64,000 nt of DNA from JAKOVR01 sp031415655. Lineage in GTDB: Bacteria; Actinomycetota; Acidimicrobiia; Acidimicrobiales; Acidimicrobilacustridaceae. Where the stretch lies: positions 1 through 64,000 of the forward strand of contig JANOSD010000016.1 of the NCBI GenBank assembly GCA_031415655.1, given 5' to 3'. The notes beneath the pieces were generated by a model. That model was not told where the DNA came from. It did not search any database and worked only from the letters and a program-made list of their open reading frames with translations. Shown here piece by piece: positions 9,239 to 17,898 of this stretch (positions are counted from its first letter, which is position 1; the number at the start of each line of letters is the position of its first letter). Position numbers and translations under genes: made by a program.

Positions 9239-9240
9239 GA

Positions 9241-9881
9241 CGTGTACCCCGTCGACGGTTGACGATCCCGTGGGCCGTTGCGGTCAGCGGTCGGAGACCA
9301 CGAAGACGAGCGTCGAGCGATCGGAGTTGGTGCTATCGCCGACACCGAAGGCTTTTCGCCTCAGCAAACGAGGGTGCCGTTGGCAAGGGGGCTGTACCGC
9401 GGTTGGTGCCAGCATCAATGCCGGGTGCCGTGCTGACGCCAAGGAGTGGGGCCCGGAAGGTAGTGCTGACGGCCCAGCAGGTGAATGGCGTACTACTTCA
9501 CGCTCGGCCCGTAACACGTCCGCGCCGTTGCCTCCGCTGGGAACACCGCTGTGGTGTCGCTGCCGCGGGCACAGTTGCGGTGTTGGGCGCGGTGCTCGAC
9601 GACCCCCGGCAGTCGATTGGTGTGAACAACAACCTGATCAGGGTCGTCTACCGGGTTCAACATCACCCCGGGGCACGGAGTTGTTTGCCTTGCGTCCGTT
9701 TCGGTTCACCCTGACGTCGGATACGGGTGTTCGAGATCCGTTGTTTGTGTTTCGCAGTGTTGTCGTTCGGCGGCGGCCGCGACGAGTTCGCCGAATCACC
9801 GTGGAGCAGTCCTTCAAGGAGCGTGATATTTGCCAACAAATTTCGACCTATGCCAACAACAACGCGATTTGTTCCGCGTTG
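9241..9881. other. 640-bp stretch without a recognisable gene
   Basis: Several frames are open for 70-150 codons on either strand, but none resembles a family and none has a convincing start. Short runs (for example GFNITPGHGVVCLASVSVHPDVGYG read on the + strand near 9650-9725) look protein-like but are bounded by stops. It may be a decayed gene downstream of the aldo/keto reductase. Confidence 0.5.
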
Positions 9882-10763
9882 TCACGCGTCTTGGGACGCT
9901 TGCGTCAGGGGCATTACGGCATCCAAGTCGTCCAGGTCCGTGTCGTTGATCGTGAGGCGGGCCGCAGCGATGTTGGAGACGAGGTGGGTGACCCGGGTGG
10001 TGCCTGGCAGGGGGATGACTGTCTGGCCTGACTGGTGGCCACGGTTGTGCACCCACGCCAACGCCATCTGACTGGGCGTTGCCCCGTAGCGCGGGGCGAT
10101 TCTTGCGAGGACGTGCGCGACCGCACCCTGCGGTGGTTGCATGAACGTTCCATGACCGAGCGGTGAGTGCGCTACCAACACGATCTTGAGCTCGGCGAGG
10201 ACCGGCATCATCGCTTCGACCGCCCGTTGGGCTACCGACCACTCTTGTTGTACCGCAGCGATTGGGTGCACGGCGTGGGCGCGACGAACATCATCAACGG
10301 TGACGTTCGATAGGCCCAGTGCTCGTATCTTCCCGGCCCGGCGAAGGTCGGCCATCGCGCCAATTGTGTCCTCGATCGGAGTCTGCTCACTGCGGTGGTG
10401 CAAGTAGTAAAGATCGACAGTGTCGACGTTGAGCCGGCGCAAGGTCCCTTCGATCGCCGCACGCACCGTTGCTGGGTCAGCGCGAACAGTCCAGTCGTCG
10501 AAGCGACCCGACGGCCCCCAGTAGACGCCGAACTTGCTGCACAGCGTCACCTGGTCGCGATGTGCGGCAACGGCTCGACCGACCAATTCCTCGTTCCCAT
10601 ACATTTCGGCCGTGTCCAGCAGCGTCACGCCGGCGTCGACAGCTGCTCGCACGAGAAGGCCGGGGTCGCGGTCTTCGTCACCCCAACCATCCTCAGTGAG
10701 ACGCATGAGACCCAGCCCCTGGATCGGAACGCTCTCGCCTGTCCAGAGTTTCGTGTCGTCCAT
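9882..10763 (-). CDS. Aldo/keto reductase
   Basis: A 293-residue TIM-barrel oxidoreductase of the AKR superfamily, using NADPH to reduce carbonyl groups. Visible features in order: GLGLMRL near the N-terminus, the catalytic Asp and Tyr in LLDTAEMYGNEELVG, the Lys in TLCSKFG, YYLHHRSEQTPIEDT, the nucleotide-loop Ser-Asn in ALGLSNVT, VQQEWS, HSPLG, and the C-terminal cofactor segment VIPLPGTTRVTHL. The ATG at 10763 starts the family homology. The same frame continues upstream into a relic FMN reductase (separate entry), so the physical open frame is 401 codons. Substrate unknown. Confidence 0.92.
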   Translation of the reverse strand: MDDTKLWTGESVPIQGLGLMRLTEDGWGDEDRDPGLLVRAAVDAGVTLLDTAEMYGNEELVGRAVAAHRDQVTLCSKFGVYWGPSGRFDDWTVRADPATVRAAIEGTLRRLNVDTVDLYYLHHRSEQTPIEDTIGAMADLRRAGKIRALGLSNVTVDDVRRAHAVHPIAAVQQEWSVAQRAVEAMMPVLAELKIVLVAHSPLGHGTFMQPPQGAVAHVLARIAPRYGATPSQMALAWVHNRGHQSGQTVIPLPGTTRVTHLVSNIAAARLTINDTDLDDLDAVMPLTQASQDA

Positions 10764-10829
10764 GCAACTGACCCTAGAGGCGATAGGGCACTTGCGGCGG
10801 CTGCGGATGGTCTTGCGGTCAGAGTCCCG

Positions 10830-11087
10830 GCTGGCGGAGCGAACTAGCGCGGTTCCCCATTCGCCAAGTTCGTCAAGCATCGCGGTCGGTTCAGACGAGC
10901 GGCTACGGCGTGGCGTGACGGTCGTGAAGTTGTCGAAGTCGTCGGCCAAGGTGAGCGCCACCGCTTGCCTCACGTCGGCGATCTTGAGTTCACCCATGAC
11001 CAGTCGGAGTTGTTTGGCGGCAGGGATTCCGCCCTCGACGCCGTAGCTGACGACGCTGGCGGCCTTGTTGTTCCATTCGGCCAACAC
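10830..11087 (-). pseudogene. Relic C-terminal part of an NADPH-dependent FMN reductase
   Basis: About 85 residues match the C-terminal third of NAD(P)H-dependent FMN reductases: LAEWNNKAASVVSYG, then GGIPAAKQLRLVMGELKIADVRQAVAL and DDFDNFTTVTPRR, ending near MLDELGEWGTALV. The N-terminal flavodoxin-like half, including the FMN phosphate loop, is missing; upstream of LAEW the frame meets tandem TGA codons. The fragment is in frame with the aldo/keto reductase downstream, with no stop between them, so a GTG at 11087 could produce a chimera. I treat it as a 5'-truncated pseudogene. Confidence 0.75.
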
Positions 11088-11225
11088 AATGCTGCTGTGG
11101 CCTCATCAGAGCGCAATGCGGCAGTACGTGATCGATACCCTTGACCAGTCGCGGGCCACCGTTGCGCCCGACGCTGCCTTACAGCGGAACCTAAGCCTGG
11201 CGCAGGGCGTCGACACTGCGGTACA

Positions 11226-11313
11226 CGGTCCGACCCGACACACCGGTCCGACCCAACACACCGGTCCGACCCGACACACTGATCGACCCGACACACGGTC
11301 CGACCCGACACAC
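11226..11313. repeat. 18-bp tandem repeat, about 5 copies
   Basis: Five imperfect copies of CGGTCCGACCCGACACAC: three at exact 18-bp spacing (11226, 11244, 11262) and two 17-bp variants (11280, 11297). It lies in the 425-bp gap between the FMN-reductase relic and the nitroreductase. I see no gene in that gap. Confidence 0.9.
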
Positions 11314-11512
11314 TGATCGGCCCGGCCAACTCGGCAGCGGTGGTGCATTCGGCGTGTTCCGCGCCACTTCAGATCTCGCCGCGGGCGCGTCGGGACGGTC
11401 CGCTGGCCATTCCCCCAACCCGGCGGTTCACCGATCGTTGTCGGTGCCGGCCGAAGTTCCCCGACCCCTACAGTCGTTGGCGCACCGCCGATCGCTCCCC
11501 GCCAGGAATGCC

Positions 11513-12088
11513 ATGACCCTTGTTGATTGCCCCGAACTCCGCCTGCTCTTTGGCCGTCGCAGCGTGGCCAGCCTGAGTGAACCCGCTCCCGCCCCCGATC
11601 AGCTCGATGTATTGCTTCGGGCCGCGGCCACCGTTCCCGACCACGGGAGTCTTCGACCGTGGCGCCTGATTGTGATCCAGGGCGAGGCACGGGAACGTTT
11701 CGCCGATGCGTTGGCCGATTCGGCCACGGGTCTCATGCCAGATCTGCCTCCCGAAACCCGAGATCGGGTGCGGGCCAAAGCGTTCGTAGCCCCGATGCAG
11801 ATCGCCATCGTGGCCTCACCCATCGTGGGTGCGAAGATCGAGGAGTGGGAGCAGGTGGCCACCGCCTCGTGCGCCGGGTTCGCCATCGTGCTCGCCGCCC
11901 ATGCGCTCGGTTTCGGTGCAATGTGGAAGAGCGTGCCGTTCACCCGCGGGACGGGCCTCACCAATATTCTTGGCTTGGCCGACCACGAACAGTTGCTCGG
12001 CTGGGTGAACGTCGGCACCACATCCAGCACGCTGAATCCCCGTCCCCCTGCGGACTCTGCGACGTTCACCACCCACTTGTCCGCCTGA
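11513..12088 (+). CDS. Nitroreductase family protein
   Basis: A 191-residue FMN-dependent oxidoreductase of the small nitroreductase (YdjA/TdsD-like) group. FRRSV-type flavin contact appears as FGRRSVASLSEP near the N-terminus, followed by AAATVPDHGSLRPWRLIVI, the central dimer helix ATASCAGFAIVLAAHALGFGAMWKS, and the C-terminal LGLADHEQLLGWVNVGT. The start is set at the ATG at 11513, behind AGGAA; the frame is open 53 codons further upstream but without similarity. The partner and substrate are unknown. It is convergent with the BtuF-like gene downstream; the 12089-12270 gap holds nothing I recognise. Confidence 0.88.
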   Translation: MTLVDCPELRLLFGRRSVASLSEPAPAPDQLDVLLRAAATVPDHGSLRPWRLIVIQGEARERFADALADSATGLMPDLPPETRDRVRAKAFVAPMQIAIVASPIVGAKIEEWEQVATASCAGFAIVLAAHALGFGAMWKSVPFTRGTGLTNILGLADHEQLLGWVNVGTTSSTLNPRPPADSATFTTHLSA

Positions 12089-12270
12089 ACGCCCGTCCAC
12101 CGGAACACCGGAACATTGCTGCTGGCGGGACACAACCTGTGGGCACGGACATCGTTGGACGCAGCGCTCCTGCCCAATCGACTTGGACGGAGCCGGGAAA
12201 TCGAGGCGATGACCGTGACGGTGGTGAAGGCGCGCTGCGGTTCGAGCAGGTGGTCAGTCAGTGCAGGCAA

Positions 12271-13188
12271 TCAGCGCAGCTGGCGAGCTCGTGTCTTCGT
12301 ACCGGGGGGCGACGTTGGTGATTGATGGACGACCGTTTCGGGGTGAAGAAGCTCGGCGATCAGTTCTACGCCGTCGATGAGGCGGGGACCGGGGCGCGAC
12401 GAGTAGCTGTTGGCGTCGACGGCGAAGACACGACGCACGTGGGCGAGTTCGGGGCGAGCCAAGAGTGGGCCAGCTTGGGCAACGGCGTGGTCTACGTCGA
12501 AGCCGCACGGCATGAACAGCACGACGTCTGCCTCGGCGGCGCCAATCTCGTCCCAGGTCAATGGCCTCGAACGACCGCCCCTTTTCGCGAGCACCGGCAC
12601 GCCGCCTGCGGCATCAATCATGTCGGGCACCCAGTGGCCGGCGTTGAACGGAGGATCCGCCCACTCGATCACCAACACGCGTGGGCGAGCCCGCCCGGCC
12701 ACACGATCTTCCACCGCATCGAGGCGGCGGTGAAGCGCCGCCATCGCCGAGTCGGCCTGCGTTGTCGCACCGATGGCCCGTCCCACTGTTCCCAAACAGT
12801 TGATGACCTCATTGAGGCGGTGGGGGTCGAGTGACACCACGTCGGCCTGACATCCGAGCACGTTCAGCGCATCGTCCACCGCCCCGCTCGGCACGGCGCA
12901 CACCCGGCAAAGGTCCTGCGTGAGGATCACGTCGGGATCGATCGAGCGGATGCGTTCCGTGTCGAGGGTGTAGATCGATTCGCCGGCGGCGATGAGGGCG
13001 GCGACTTCAGCGTCGATGGCTTCAGGAGTGGACTCCTCCGTCGAGGTGAGCGCGGTGCCGGACACCTGTGGGAGGGCCCGGGCGGCCAGAGGAAAGTCGC
13101 ACTCGAAGGTCACCCCGCAGAGTGATTCCTCGCGACCGAGTAGATACACCATCTCGGTGGCGGCGGGCAGCAACGACACGATCTTCAT
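12271..13188 (-). CDS. Cobalamin-binding protein, BtuF/periplasmic-binding type
   Basis: A 305-residue protein of the BtuF/FecB binding-protein fold. It opens directly with the first strand, MKIVSLLPAATEMVYLLG, and lacks a signal peptide or lipobox, so it is probably cytoplasmic or released in another way. Other family segments are GVTFECDFP, DPDVILTQDLCRVCAVP, VIEWADPPFNAGHWVPDMI and DEIGAAEADVVLFMPCGFDVD. Many actinobacteria encode such orphan BtuF-like proteins without a BtuCD pair, as here. Substrate is by family analogy a corrinoid or iron complex. ATG at 13188; no cobalamin riboswitch box is visible upstream. Confidence 0.85.
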   Translation of the reverse strand: MKIVSLLPAATEMVYLLGREESLCGVTFECDFPLAARALPQVSGTALTSTEESTPEAIDAEVAALIAAGESIYTLDTERIRSIDPDVILTQDLCRVCAVPSGAVDDALNVLGCQADVVSLDPHRLNEVINCLGTVGRAIGATTQADSAMAALHRRLDAVEDRVAGRARPRVLVIEWADPPFNAGHWVPDMIDAAGGVPVLAKRGGRSRPLTWDEIGAAEADVVLFMPCGFDVDHAVAQAGPLLARPELAHVRRVFAVDANSYSSRPGPRLIDGVELIAELLHPETVVHQSPTSPPGTKTRARQLR

Positions 13189-13259
13189 GCTCGTGAGTCT
13201 TCTTCACGTCGGAGCGGATCGTGCATCCGAGGTGGGTACCCCGTACCCAAACGCCACGT

Positions 13260-13298
13260 GGGGAGGTTCGCCCACCGAATCGGCACGGGAACCTCCCC
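13260..13298 (-). terminator. Hairpin downstream of the surface-protein gene
   Basis: A 10-bp perfect stem, GGGGAGGTTC pairing with GAACCTCCCC around a 19-base loop, between the stop of the 13377-15218 gene and the start of the BtuF-like gene, both on the minus strand. No T-run follows. Confidence 0.5.
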
Positions 13299-13376
13299 AA
13301 GGAGCGGGTGTTGCGTAACGCGGTGGTCACGCGGCCAGCGCCCCCGAACAGATGACGGGTGGACGCCGAGCGAGGG

Positions 13377-15218
13377 CTACGGCGCGGGTGGTGGCGGTGG
13401 TGGCGGCACGATGACCGGGGCGCTGAAGAACCCGACCACGTCGGCGATCACCTGCACGTTGCCGCTTTGGTTGCGGATCGACACCTTGCCAGCGGCGCCG
13501 ACCTTCACCATCACGAGGTTGGGGATGGTCTGGCCGGCGACCCAGTTGAGGTTGGACACCTCGGGCTGGGTTTGCCCAGCTGGCCACAGGCGCAGGTTGC
13601 CGGCGTCGGTTCCACCGGTGACCGTCACGTTGAGCACAACGACCATCGCATCAGCAGGCACGCCGCCGACGTCGGTAACGATGAGGTCACGGGTCTGGGC
13701 GGGGGTGAACGGGTCGGCCAAGCCAACATCGTCGCGAGTGTCAAGGATGCGCTGGGGTTGAAGGCCGGCGAACAGGTCGCCGGAGGAGCCGTAGTAACCG
13801 ACCACGTCGGCGATCACCTGCACGTTGCCGCTTTGGTTGCGGATCGACACCTTGCCGTCGGTTCCAACCTTGGCGATCACCATGTTGGGGATGGTCTGGC
13901 CGGCGACCCAGTTGAGGTTCGAGACGTTGGGCTGCGATTGACCGGCCGGCCACACCCGGAGGTTGGAGGCATCAGTACCGCCGGTGACGGTGACGTTCAT
14001 CGCCACCGCGGTGGCGCCCACGGGCACGCCTCCGACGCCGATGACGGAGAGGTCACGGGTCTGGGCGGGGGCGAACGGGTCGGCCAAGCCAACATCGTCG
14101 CGAGTGTCGAGCACGCGGGCAGGCTGCACGCCGTTGTACATCGAGCCGGTCGGGCCGTAGTAGCCCACGACGTCGGCGATGACCGCAACGTTGCCGCTTT
14201 GGTTGCGAATCGACACCTTGCCGTCGGTCCCGAGTCGCACCTTCACCAGGTTCGCAATGGTTTCGCCGGCACCGACGTTGAGGTTGGAAACCTCAGGCTG
14301 GGGTTGTCCGGCGGGCCACACGCGGAGATTGGATGTTTCCGTGCCGCTGGTGGCGGTGACGTTGAGCACGACCGACGTCGCATTCGCCGGCACGCCGCCG
14401 AAGTTCGTGACGGTGAGGTCGCGGGTTTGGTCGGCACCGAATGGCCCGGCCAGGCCGACACTGTCGCGGGTGTCGAGGATCCGGCTGGGTTGCAGGCCGG
14501 TGTAGGAGCCGAACACGGCTCCGCTCACGGTGCGGGCCAGGCCACCAGCGACGACGGTGGTGCTGCCGACCGGGGCGGTGCCGGGGAACTCGGCGTTGGG
14601 GATCCAGTGCATCTTCTCGCCCGAGGCGTACTCCTGGTCGACAATGAAACCTTCGGTGCCGAGCGTGCCGTTGTAGGTGGTTTGCGCATCGGGTGACGGC
14701 GTGGTGATGGTGAAGACGAAGAACTGCGCGCTGTCCGCGGCGGTGACGGGCGCAACGACCTGAGGACCAGTCCAGTGGATGACCGTGTTCCCGTCTTCTT
14801 CGTGCACGTGGCAATCCCAGCCACTCACGAGGTCGCCCGGCTGATTGGTGTTGCTGGTGGTCTCGTTCTTGACGCTCTTGCGCGTGGGACCGCATTGCGC
14901 GTTGGTGAACCCCTCGGGAACGATCGCTTCGACACTCACATTCGTATCGTCGCTGCCGTTGAATTGTTCGGTCTGTTCAAACGGCACCCGGAGGTACACG
15001 GTGTTGGTGGTGCCCGCGGCGTACGGCGGGGCAGCACCGGCGAGACCGGTTCCACCGAGCACGTTGGGCGCGAAGCCGAATGTCGCGGACGACGAGAAGC
15101 TGGCGTGAGCGAGCGCGGGAAGGGCGGTGGCTCCGATACCGACGGCGACCGCGCCGGCGCCGGCGAGCAGGCGGATCGCTCGACGGCGACCTCGTGAGGG
15201 TGTGGGTTCGATCGACAA
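13377..15218 (-). CDS. Exported YcnI/DUF1775-like protein with three surface repeats
   Basis: A 613-residue exported protein. A Tat/Sec-like signal (basic RRR, hydrophobic stretch, ALPALA) is followed by mature HASFSSS, so the mature N-terminus is histidine as in copper-binding YcnI proteins. Residues about 30-240 are DUF1775-like (VYLRVPFEQ, VEAIVPEGFTNAQC, SAQFFVFTITTPSP). Then come three repeats of about 130 residues, each opening with an R-(I/V)-LDTRD motif and closing with NQSGNVxVIADVVGYY, typical of actinobacterial surface proteins. It ends in a proline run. The TTG at 15218 is preferred, because GGAG sits 7 bases upstream; an ATG at 15266 lacks such a site. Likely copper handling at the cell surface. 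Confidence 0.85.
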   Translation of the reverse strand: MSIEPTPSRGRRRAIRLLAGAGAVAVGIGATALPALAHASFSSSATFGFAPNVLGGTGLAGAAPPYAAGTTNTVYLRVPFEQTEQFNGSDDTNVSVEAIVPEGFTNAQCGPTRKSVKNETTSNTNQPGDLVSGWDCHVHEEDGNTVIHWTGPQVVAPVTAADSAQFFVFTITTPSPDAQTTYNGTLGTEGFIVDQEYASGEKMHWIPNAEFPGTAPVGSTTVVAGGLARTVSGAVFGSYTGLQPSRILDTRDSVGLAGPFGADQTRDLTVTNFGGVPANATSVVLNVTATSGTETSNLRVWPAGQPQPEVSNLNVGAGETIANLVKVRLGTDGKVSIRNQSGNVAVIADVVGYYGPTGSMYNGVQPARVLDTRDDVGLADPFAPAQTRDLSVIGVGGVPVGATAVAMNVTVTGGTDASNLRVWPAGQSQPNVSNLNWVAGQTIPNMVIAKVGTDGKVSIRNQSGNVQVIADVVGYYGSSGDLFAGLQPQRILDTRDDVGLADPFTPAQTRDLIVTDVGGVPADAMVVVLNVTVTGGTDAGNLRLWPAGQTQPEVSNLNWVAGQTIPNLVMVKVGAAGKVSIRNQSGNVQVIADVVGFFSAPVIVPPPPPPPAP

Positions 15219-15308
15219 GACGACTCTCCGGAGGTGATCAGCGCGGCCATCCCTCGCGGATGGCACCAGGGAGGTGGTCGCTGTCCGAGTCGATCTGGTT
15301 CCCGGGAT

Positions 15309-16304
15309 TCAGGAATTGGGCTCGGGTGGTGATGCGGGGGAATCTGGCGGTGACGTAGAGGGGCCGCGGTCCGTTGGTTCGATGATCCCGGTTGCGTATT
15401 CCGTTCCGCCCGGTCCATCGTCCGGGTTGCGGCCGGCCACGAACACCGTGGCTCCGAGGAGGGCGAGGGCAGCGCCCGCGCCCAAGCCGATGGGTAACCA
15501 CGGGAGGCCCCCCGATCGGGTGCCACCATCGGTGATCACCACGGGAGCGGGAATGCTGGAGGTGGGTCCGCCCGTGCCGCTGCCGACGGTGGTCGATGAA
15601 CTGATGGGCGCCGACGTGTCGGCGTAGGGAGATTCGGTGGAGGTCGATCCGCCAGTGCCATCCGGCACGGAAGAACCGGGCGGGGGGCTTGTGGTGCCCG
15701 GTGCCGCCAACGGGCCGGGCGTCGTCGTGCTGGTGGGTTGGCTGGTGGTGGGCGTGATGGGCGGCGGCGACGTGGGCGTCGGCGACGTGGGGGGTGGCGA
15801 CGTGGGGGGTGGCGACGTGGGAGGGATCGTCGGGGGAGGGATCGTCGGGGGAGGACCGCTCACTTCCTGTTGGTGCAGGTAGTCGGCCGCCGGGTTCTCC
15901 GACAGGAAGGTCATCGTCCATGACCCGGTGACCGGGAAGGTGATGGTGGTCTCGTAGTAGCCGTCGGTGCCGGTGTAGGTGAGGGGTGTAGCAGGGAGGG
16001 CGGCGCCCTCGGGGCCGATCCCCTTCACCGTGACGGTGGCACCACGGGTGACGGGATCGGTGTCGTTGGCGTAGATCAGCCGCACACGAAAGTCCACCCG
16101 TAGCGGCCCGTTCTGGTTGCCGTGCTGAAACTGGAAGATCCCGATCGGTCCATGGGCGTGGGCGGGTGAGCTGGCGAACCACACCATCAACGCACCAGCA
16201 GTGATGGCAACGAGTAGCCGGCCGAAACGAATCCGGCCCGGCCTGCGTGTGCCGGCACGGCCCCCTGCCATGACCGCGGCCAAGACCGCGGACGGATTGG
16301 TCAT
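15309..16304 (-). CDS. Membrane-anchored YtkA/CopC-like protein
   Basis: A 331-residue exported protein. After a signal ending SSPAHA the mature chain begins HGPIGIFQFQHGNQNG, with two early histidines. Residues about 50-150 form an Ig-like domain of the YtkA/FixH/CopC sort (RVRLIYANDTDPVTRGATVTVKG, GYYETTITFPVTGSWTMTF). A long Pro/Thr/Ser linker, partly built of 15-bp DNA repeats near 15775-15860, leads to a C-terminal membrane span (LPWLPIGLGAGAALALLG) and a short cytoplasmic tail. Start ATG at 16304 overlaps the stop of the upstream CHRD gene (ATGA). The early histidines suggest metal, probably copper, binding. Confidence 0.8.
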   Translation of the reverse strand: MTNPSAVLAAVMAGGRAGTRRPGRIRFGRLLVAITAGALMVWFASSPAHAHGPIGIFQFQHGNQNGPLRVDFRVRLIYANDTDPVTRGATVTVKGIGPEGAALPATPLTYTGTDGYYETTITFPVTGSWTMTFLSENPAADYLHQQEVSGPPPTIPPPTIPPTSPPPTSPPPTSPTPTSPPPITPTTSQPTSTTTPGPLAAPGTTSPPPGSSVPDGTGGSTSTESPYADTSAPISSSTTVGSGTGGPTSSIPAPVVITDGGTRSGGLPWLPIGLGAGAALALLGATVFVAGRNPDDGPGGTEYATGIIEPTDRGPSTSPPDSPASPPEPNS

Positions 16305-16864
16305 CCCGTGAACGCCGGCGACACCACCGGAATGGCAGTCGTGGTGGGAGCGACAGCGCTCGTGGGAGAAACAGAGGGAGAAACCGATGTCGTGGACGTG
16401 GTGACCACCGATGACGATGTGGTGGTCGTGGGCGCCCGTTCGGCGAACGCCGCGCCCACGGCGCCGTCGGGGAAGGCCGAGTTGGCGAACCTCACGTAGT
16501 ACGTGTCGGAGCTATCGTGTATCGCTTCGAGTTGCTCCATCGTGGCGGTCATACAGCCGTCGACCGTAGGGAGCGTGATGAGCACCGAGTCGTTTTGGCG
16601 GAGTTGGATCTCGGCGGTGGTGCTCGGGACGAGACCAGTCACCGCGGTGTAGTCGATGCAGAGCTGGTTCGAATCCTCGATGTCGAAGTCGAGCACCGCA
16701 TTGAGGGTGCCGTCGGGATCGCCGCCCCCACCGGGCAGGTCAGCGGCGCTGGCGGCCAGATCAAAGTACGCGTGGTGGGCCATCGCCGGGCCGGCCGCGA
16801 CCACCAACAACACGCTGGCCCCGGTCAGGGCGAGGGTCAGTAAGGCAATGATTCGGGTGCGCAT
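16301..16864 (-). CDS. Exported CHRD-like protein
   Basis: A 187-residue secreted protein. The signal peptide (LLTLALTGASVLLVVAAGPAMA) precedes a mature end HHAYFDLAAS. The body resembles a divergent CHRD domain: LNAVLDFDIEDSNQLCIDY, GLVPSTTAEIQLRQNDSVLITL, then YYVRFANSAFPDGAVGAAF. A Thr/Ser/Val-rich C-terminal tail follows and no membrane anchor is evident. The ATG at 16864 follows GGAGGA. It is the first gene of a two-gene unit with the YtkA-like gene (4-base overlap) and is divergent from the YcnI gene. CHRD function is not established. Confidence 0.78.
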   Translation of the reverse strand: MRTRIIALLTLALTGASVLLVVAAGPAMAHHAYFDLAASAADLPGGGGDPDGTLNAVLDFDIEDSNQLCIDYTAVTGLVPSTTAEIQLRQNDSVLITLPTVDGCMTATMEQLEAIHDSSDTYYVRFANSAFPDGAVGAAFAERAPTTTTSSSVVTTSTTSVSPSVSPTSAVAPTTTAIPVVSPAFTG

Positions 16865-17017
16865 GGCGTCCTCCAAGAATGATTTTCCAGGTGGGTAGTC
16901 GTTTGCCGGGGACGTTGAGTTCCCGGGTATTCGGCACGTTTTCGGCGCTCGACCACCCCCGATTTCGCGTGCCACTATCACGGGGTCCCGGCCGTCGGCT
17001 TGGGAGAGACGAGGCTC

Positions 17018-17812
17018 ATGATGCGACGACGTGACGTCACGCGTGCCCTGCTGGCAGGGTTGGTTTCAACGATCGGAGTGGTGGCGGGAGCGGGGATCGC
17101 CGGTGCCCACATTTCGATCGATCCCACAACGGCCGAGCAGGGCACCGTTGCCGTTCTTCGGTTCCGGGTGCCGAACGAACGCACCGATGCCGACACGGTG
17201 AAGGTGCGGGTACAGCTCCCGCCTGAAGTCCCGTTGGCGTATGTGGCGCCCCGTGAGGTGCCGGGATGGACCATCACCTTGGAGAAGGCGACCCCCGCCG
17301 GCTCGTCGGTCGCTCGCGTGTCGGTGATCACGTGGGAAGGAGGAACGATCGCCCCGGAGCGTTACCAGGATTTCGACGTGGCACTGGGCCCGTTGCCGAC
17401 CACCACCGCCACCGCTACCGTCGCCTTCAACACCTTGGCCTTTCCGGCCATCCAGACCTACAGCGACGGGCAGAACGTGGACTGGATCGAACGGGTCGAC
17501 GCCGGCACCCCAAAGACGGACCTCGAGCATCCCGCTCCGGTACTTCTGCTGGTGGCCCCCGGTTCGGGTGATGCCGGCGGTTCGGGGCCGGCACTCGATG
17601 AACACGGCGATCCCCTTGCGGGACCGGGAGCGGGAGCGGGGTCGACCTCGAAACCGTTGGTCGGCGCCACCCCCGCCAGTGCCGCTTCCCCCGTGGCAAC
17701 AGCCGGTTCCGATACGTCGGCTCTGGCCGGTGCGGCCTTGGGGGCGAGCATCGTCGCGATGATCGCAGCCTGTGCCGCGCTGGCGCTCGCACTGCGTTCC
17801 CGCAAGCCCTGA
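17018..17812 (+). CDS. YcnI/DUF1775 family protein, membrane-anchored
   Basis: A 264-residue exported protein with a twin-arginine-like start (MMRRRDVTRALL), a hydrophobic signal ending GIAGA and a mature end HISIDPTTAEQGTVAVLRFRVP, which is the standard YcnI copper-site N-terminus. DUF1775 continues through VKVRVQLPPEVPLAYV, VPGWTITLEK and ITWEGGTIAP, with the conserved Trp residues. A Gly/Ala/Ser linker and a C-terminal membrane helix (AALGASIVAMIAACAALALAL) follow, with Arg-Ser-Arg-Lys inside. Start ATG at 17018 behind GACGAGG; a TTG at 17000 is possible. YcnI proteins bind Cu(II) and often neighbour CopCD. Confidence 0.9.
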   Translation: MMRRRDVTRALLAGLVSTIGVVAGAGIAGAHISIDPTTAEQGTVAVLRFRVPNERTDADTVKVRVQLPPEVPLAYVAPREVPGWTITLEKATPAGSSVARVSVITWEGGTIAPERYQDFDVALGPLPTTTATATVAFNTLAFPAIQTYSDGQNVDWIERVDAGTPKTDLEHPAPVLLLVAPGSGDAGGSGPALDEHGDPLAGPGAGAGSTSKPLVGATPASAASPVATAGSDTSALAGAALGASIVAMIAACAALALALRSRKP

Positions 17813-17834
17813 CCGGTCTTCGAAAACGAACGGC

Positions 17835-17873
17835 GGGGGCGCACAGCCGGCGAATCGACGGCCGTACGCCCCC
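17835..17873. terminator. Hairpin between convergent genes
   Basis: Arms of 15 bases (17835-17849 and 17859-17873) built on GGGGGCG/CGCCCCC pair with two mismatches around a 9-base loop. It lies between the convergent YcnI gene and htaA-type gene and could serve both. Confidence 0.6.
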
Positions 17874-17898
17874 ACAGGAATGTTGGTGATGGCCTCCG

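Noticed and set aside
13189..13376. Cobalamin riboswitch upstream of the BtuF-like gene
   Set aside because: No B12-box sequence is visible; the hairpin at 13260 is better read as a terminator of the upstream gene.
16660..16680. tRNA T-loop-like GGTTCGAATCC
   Set aside because: No matching stems or acceptor arm surround it, and it lies inside the CHRD-like gene.
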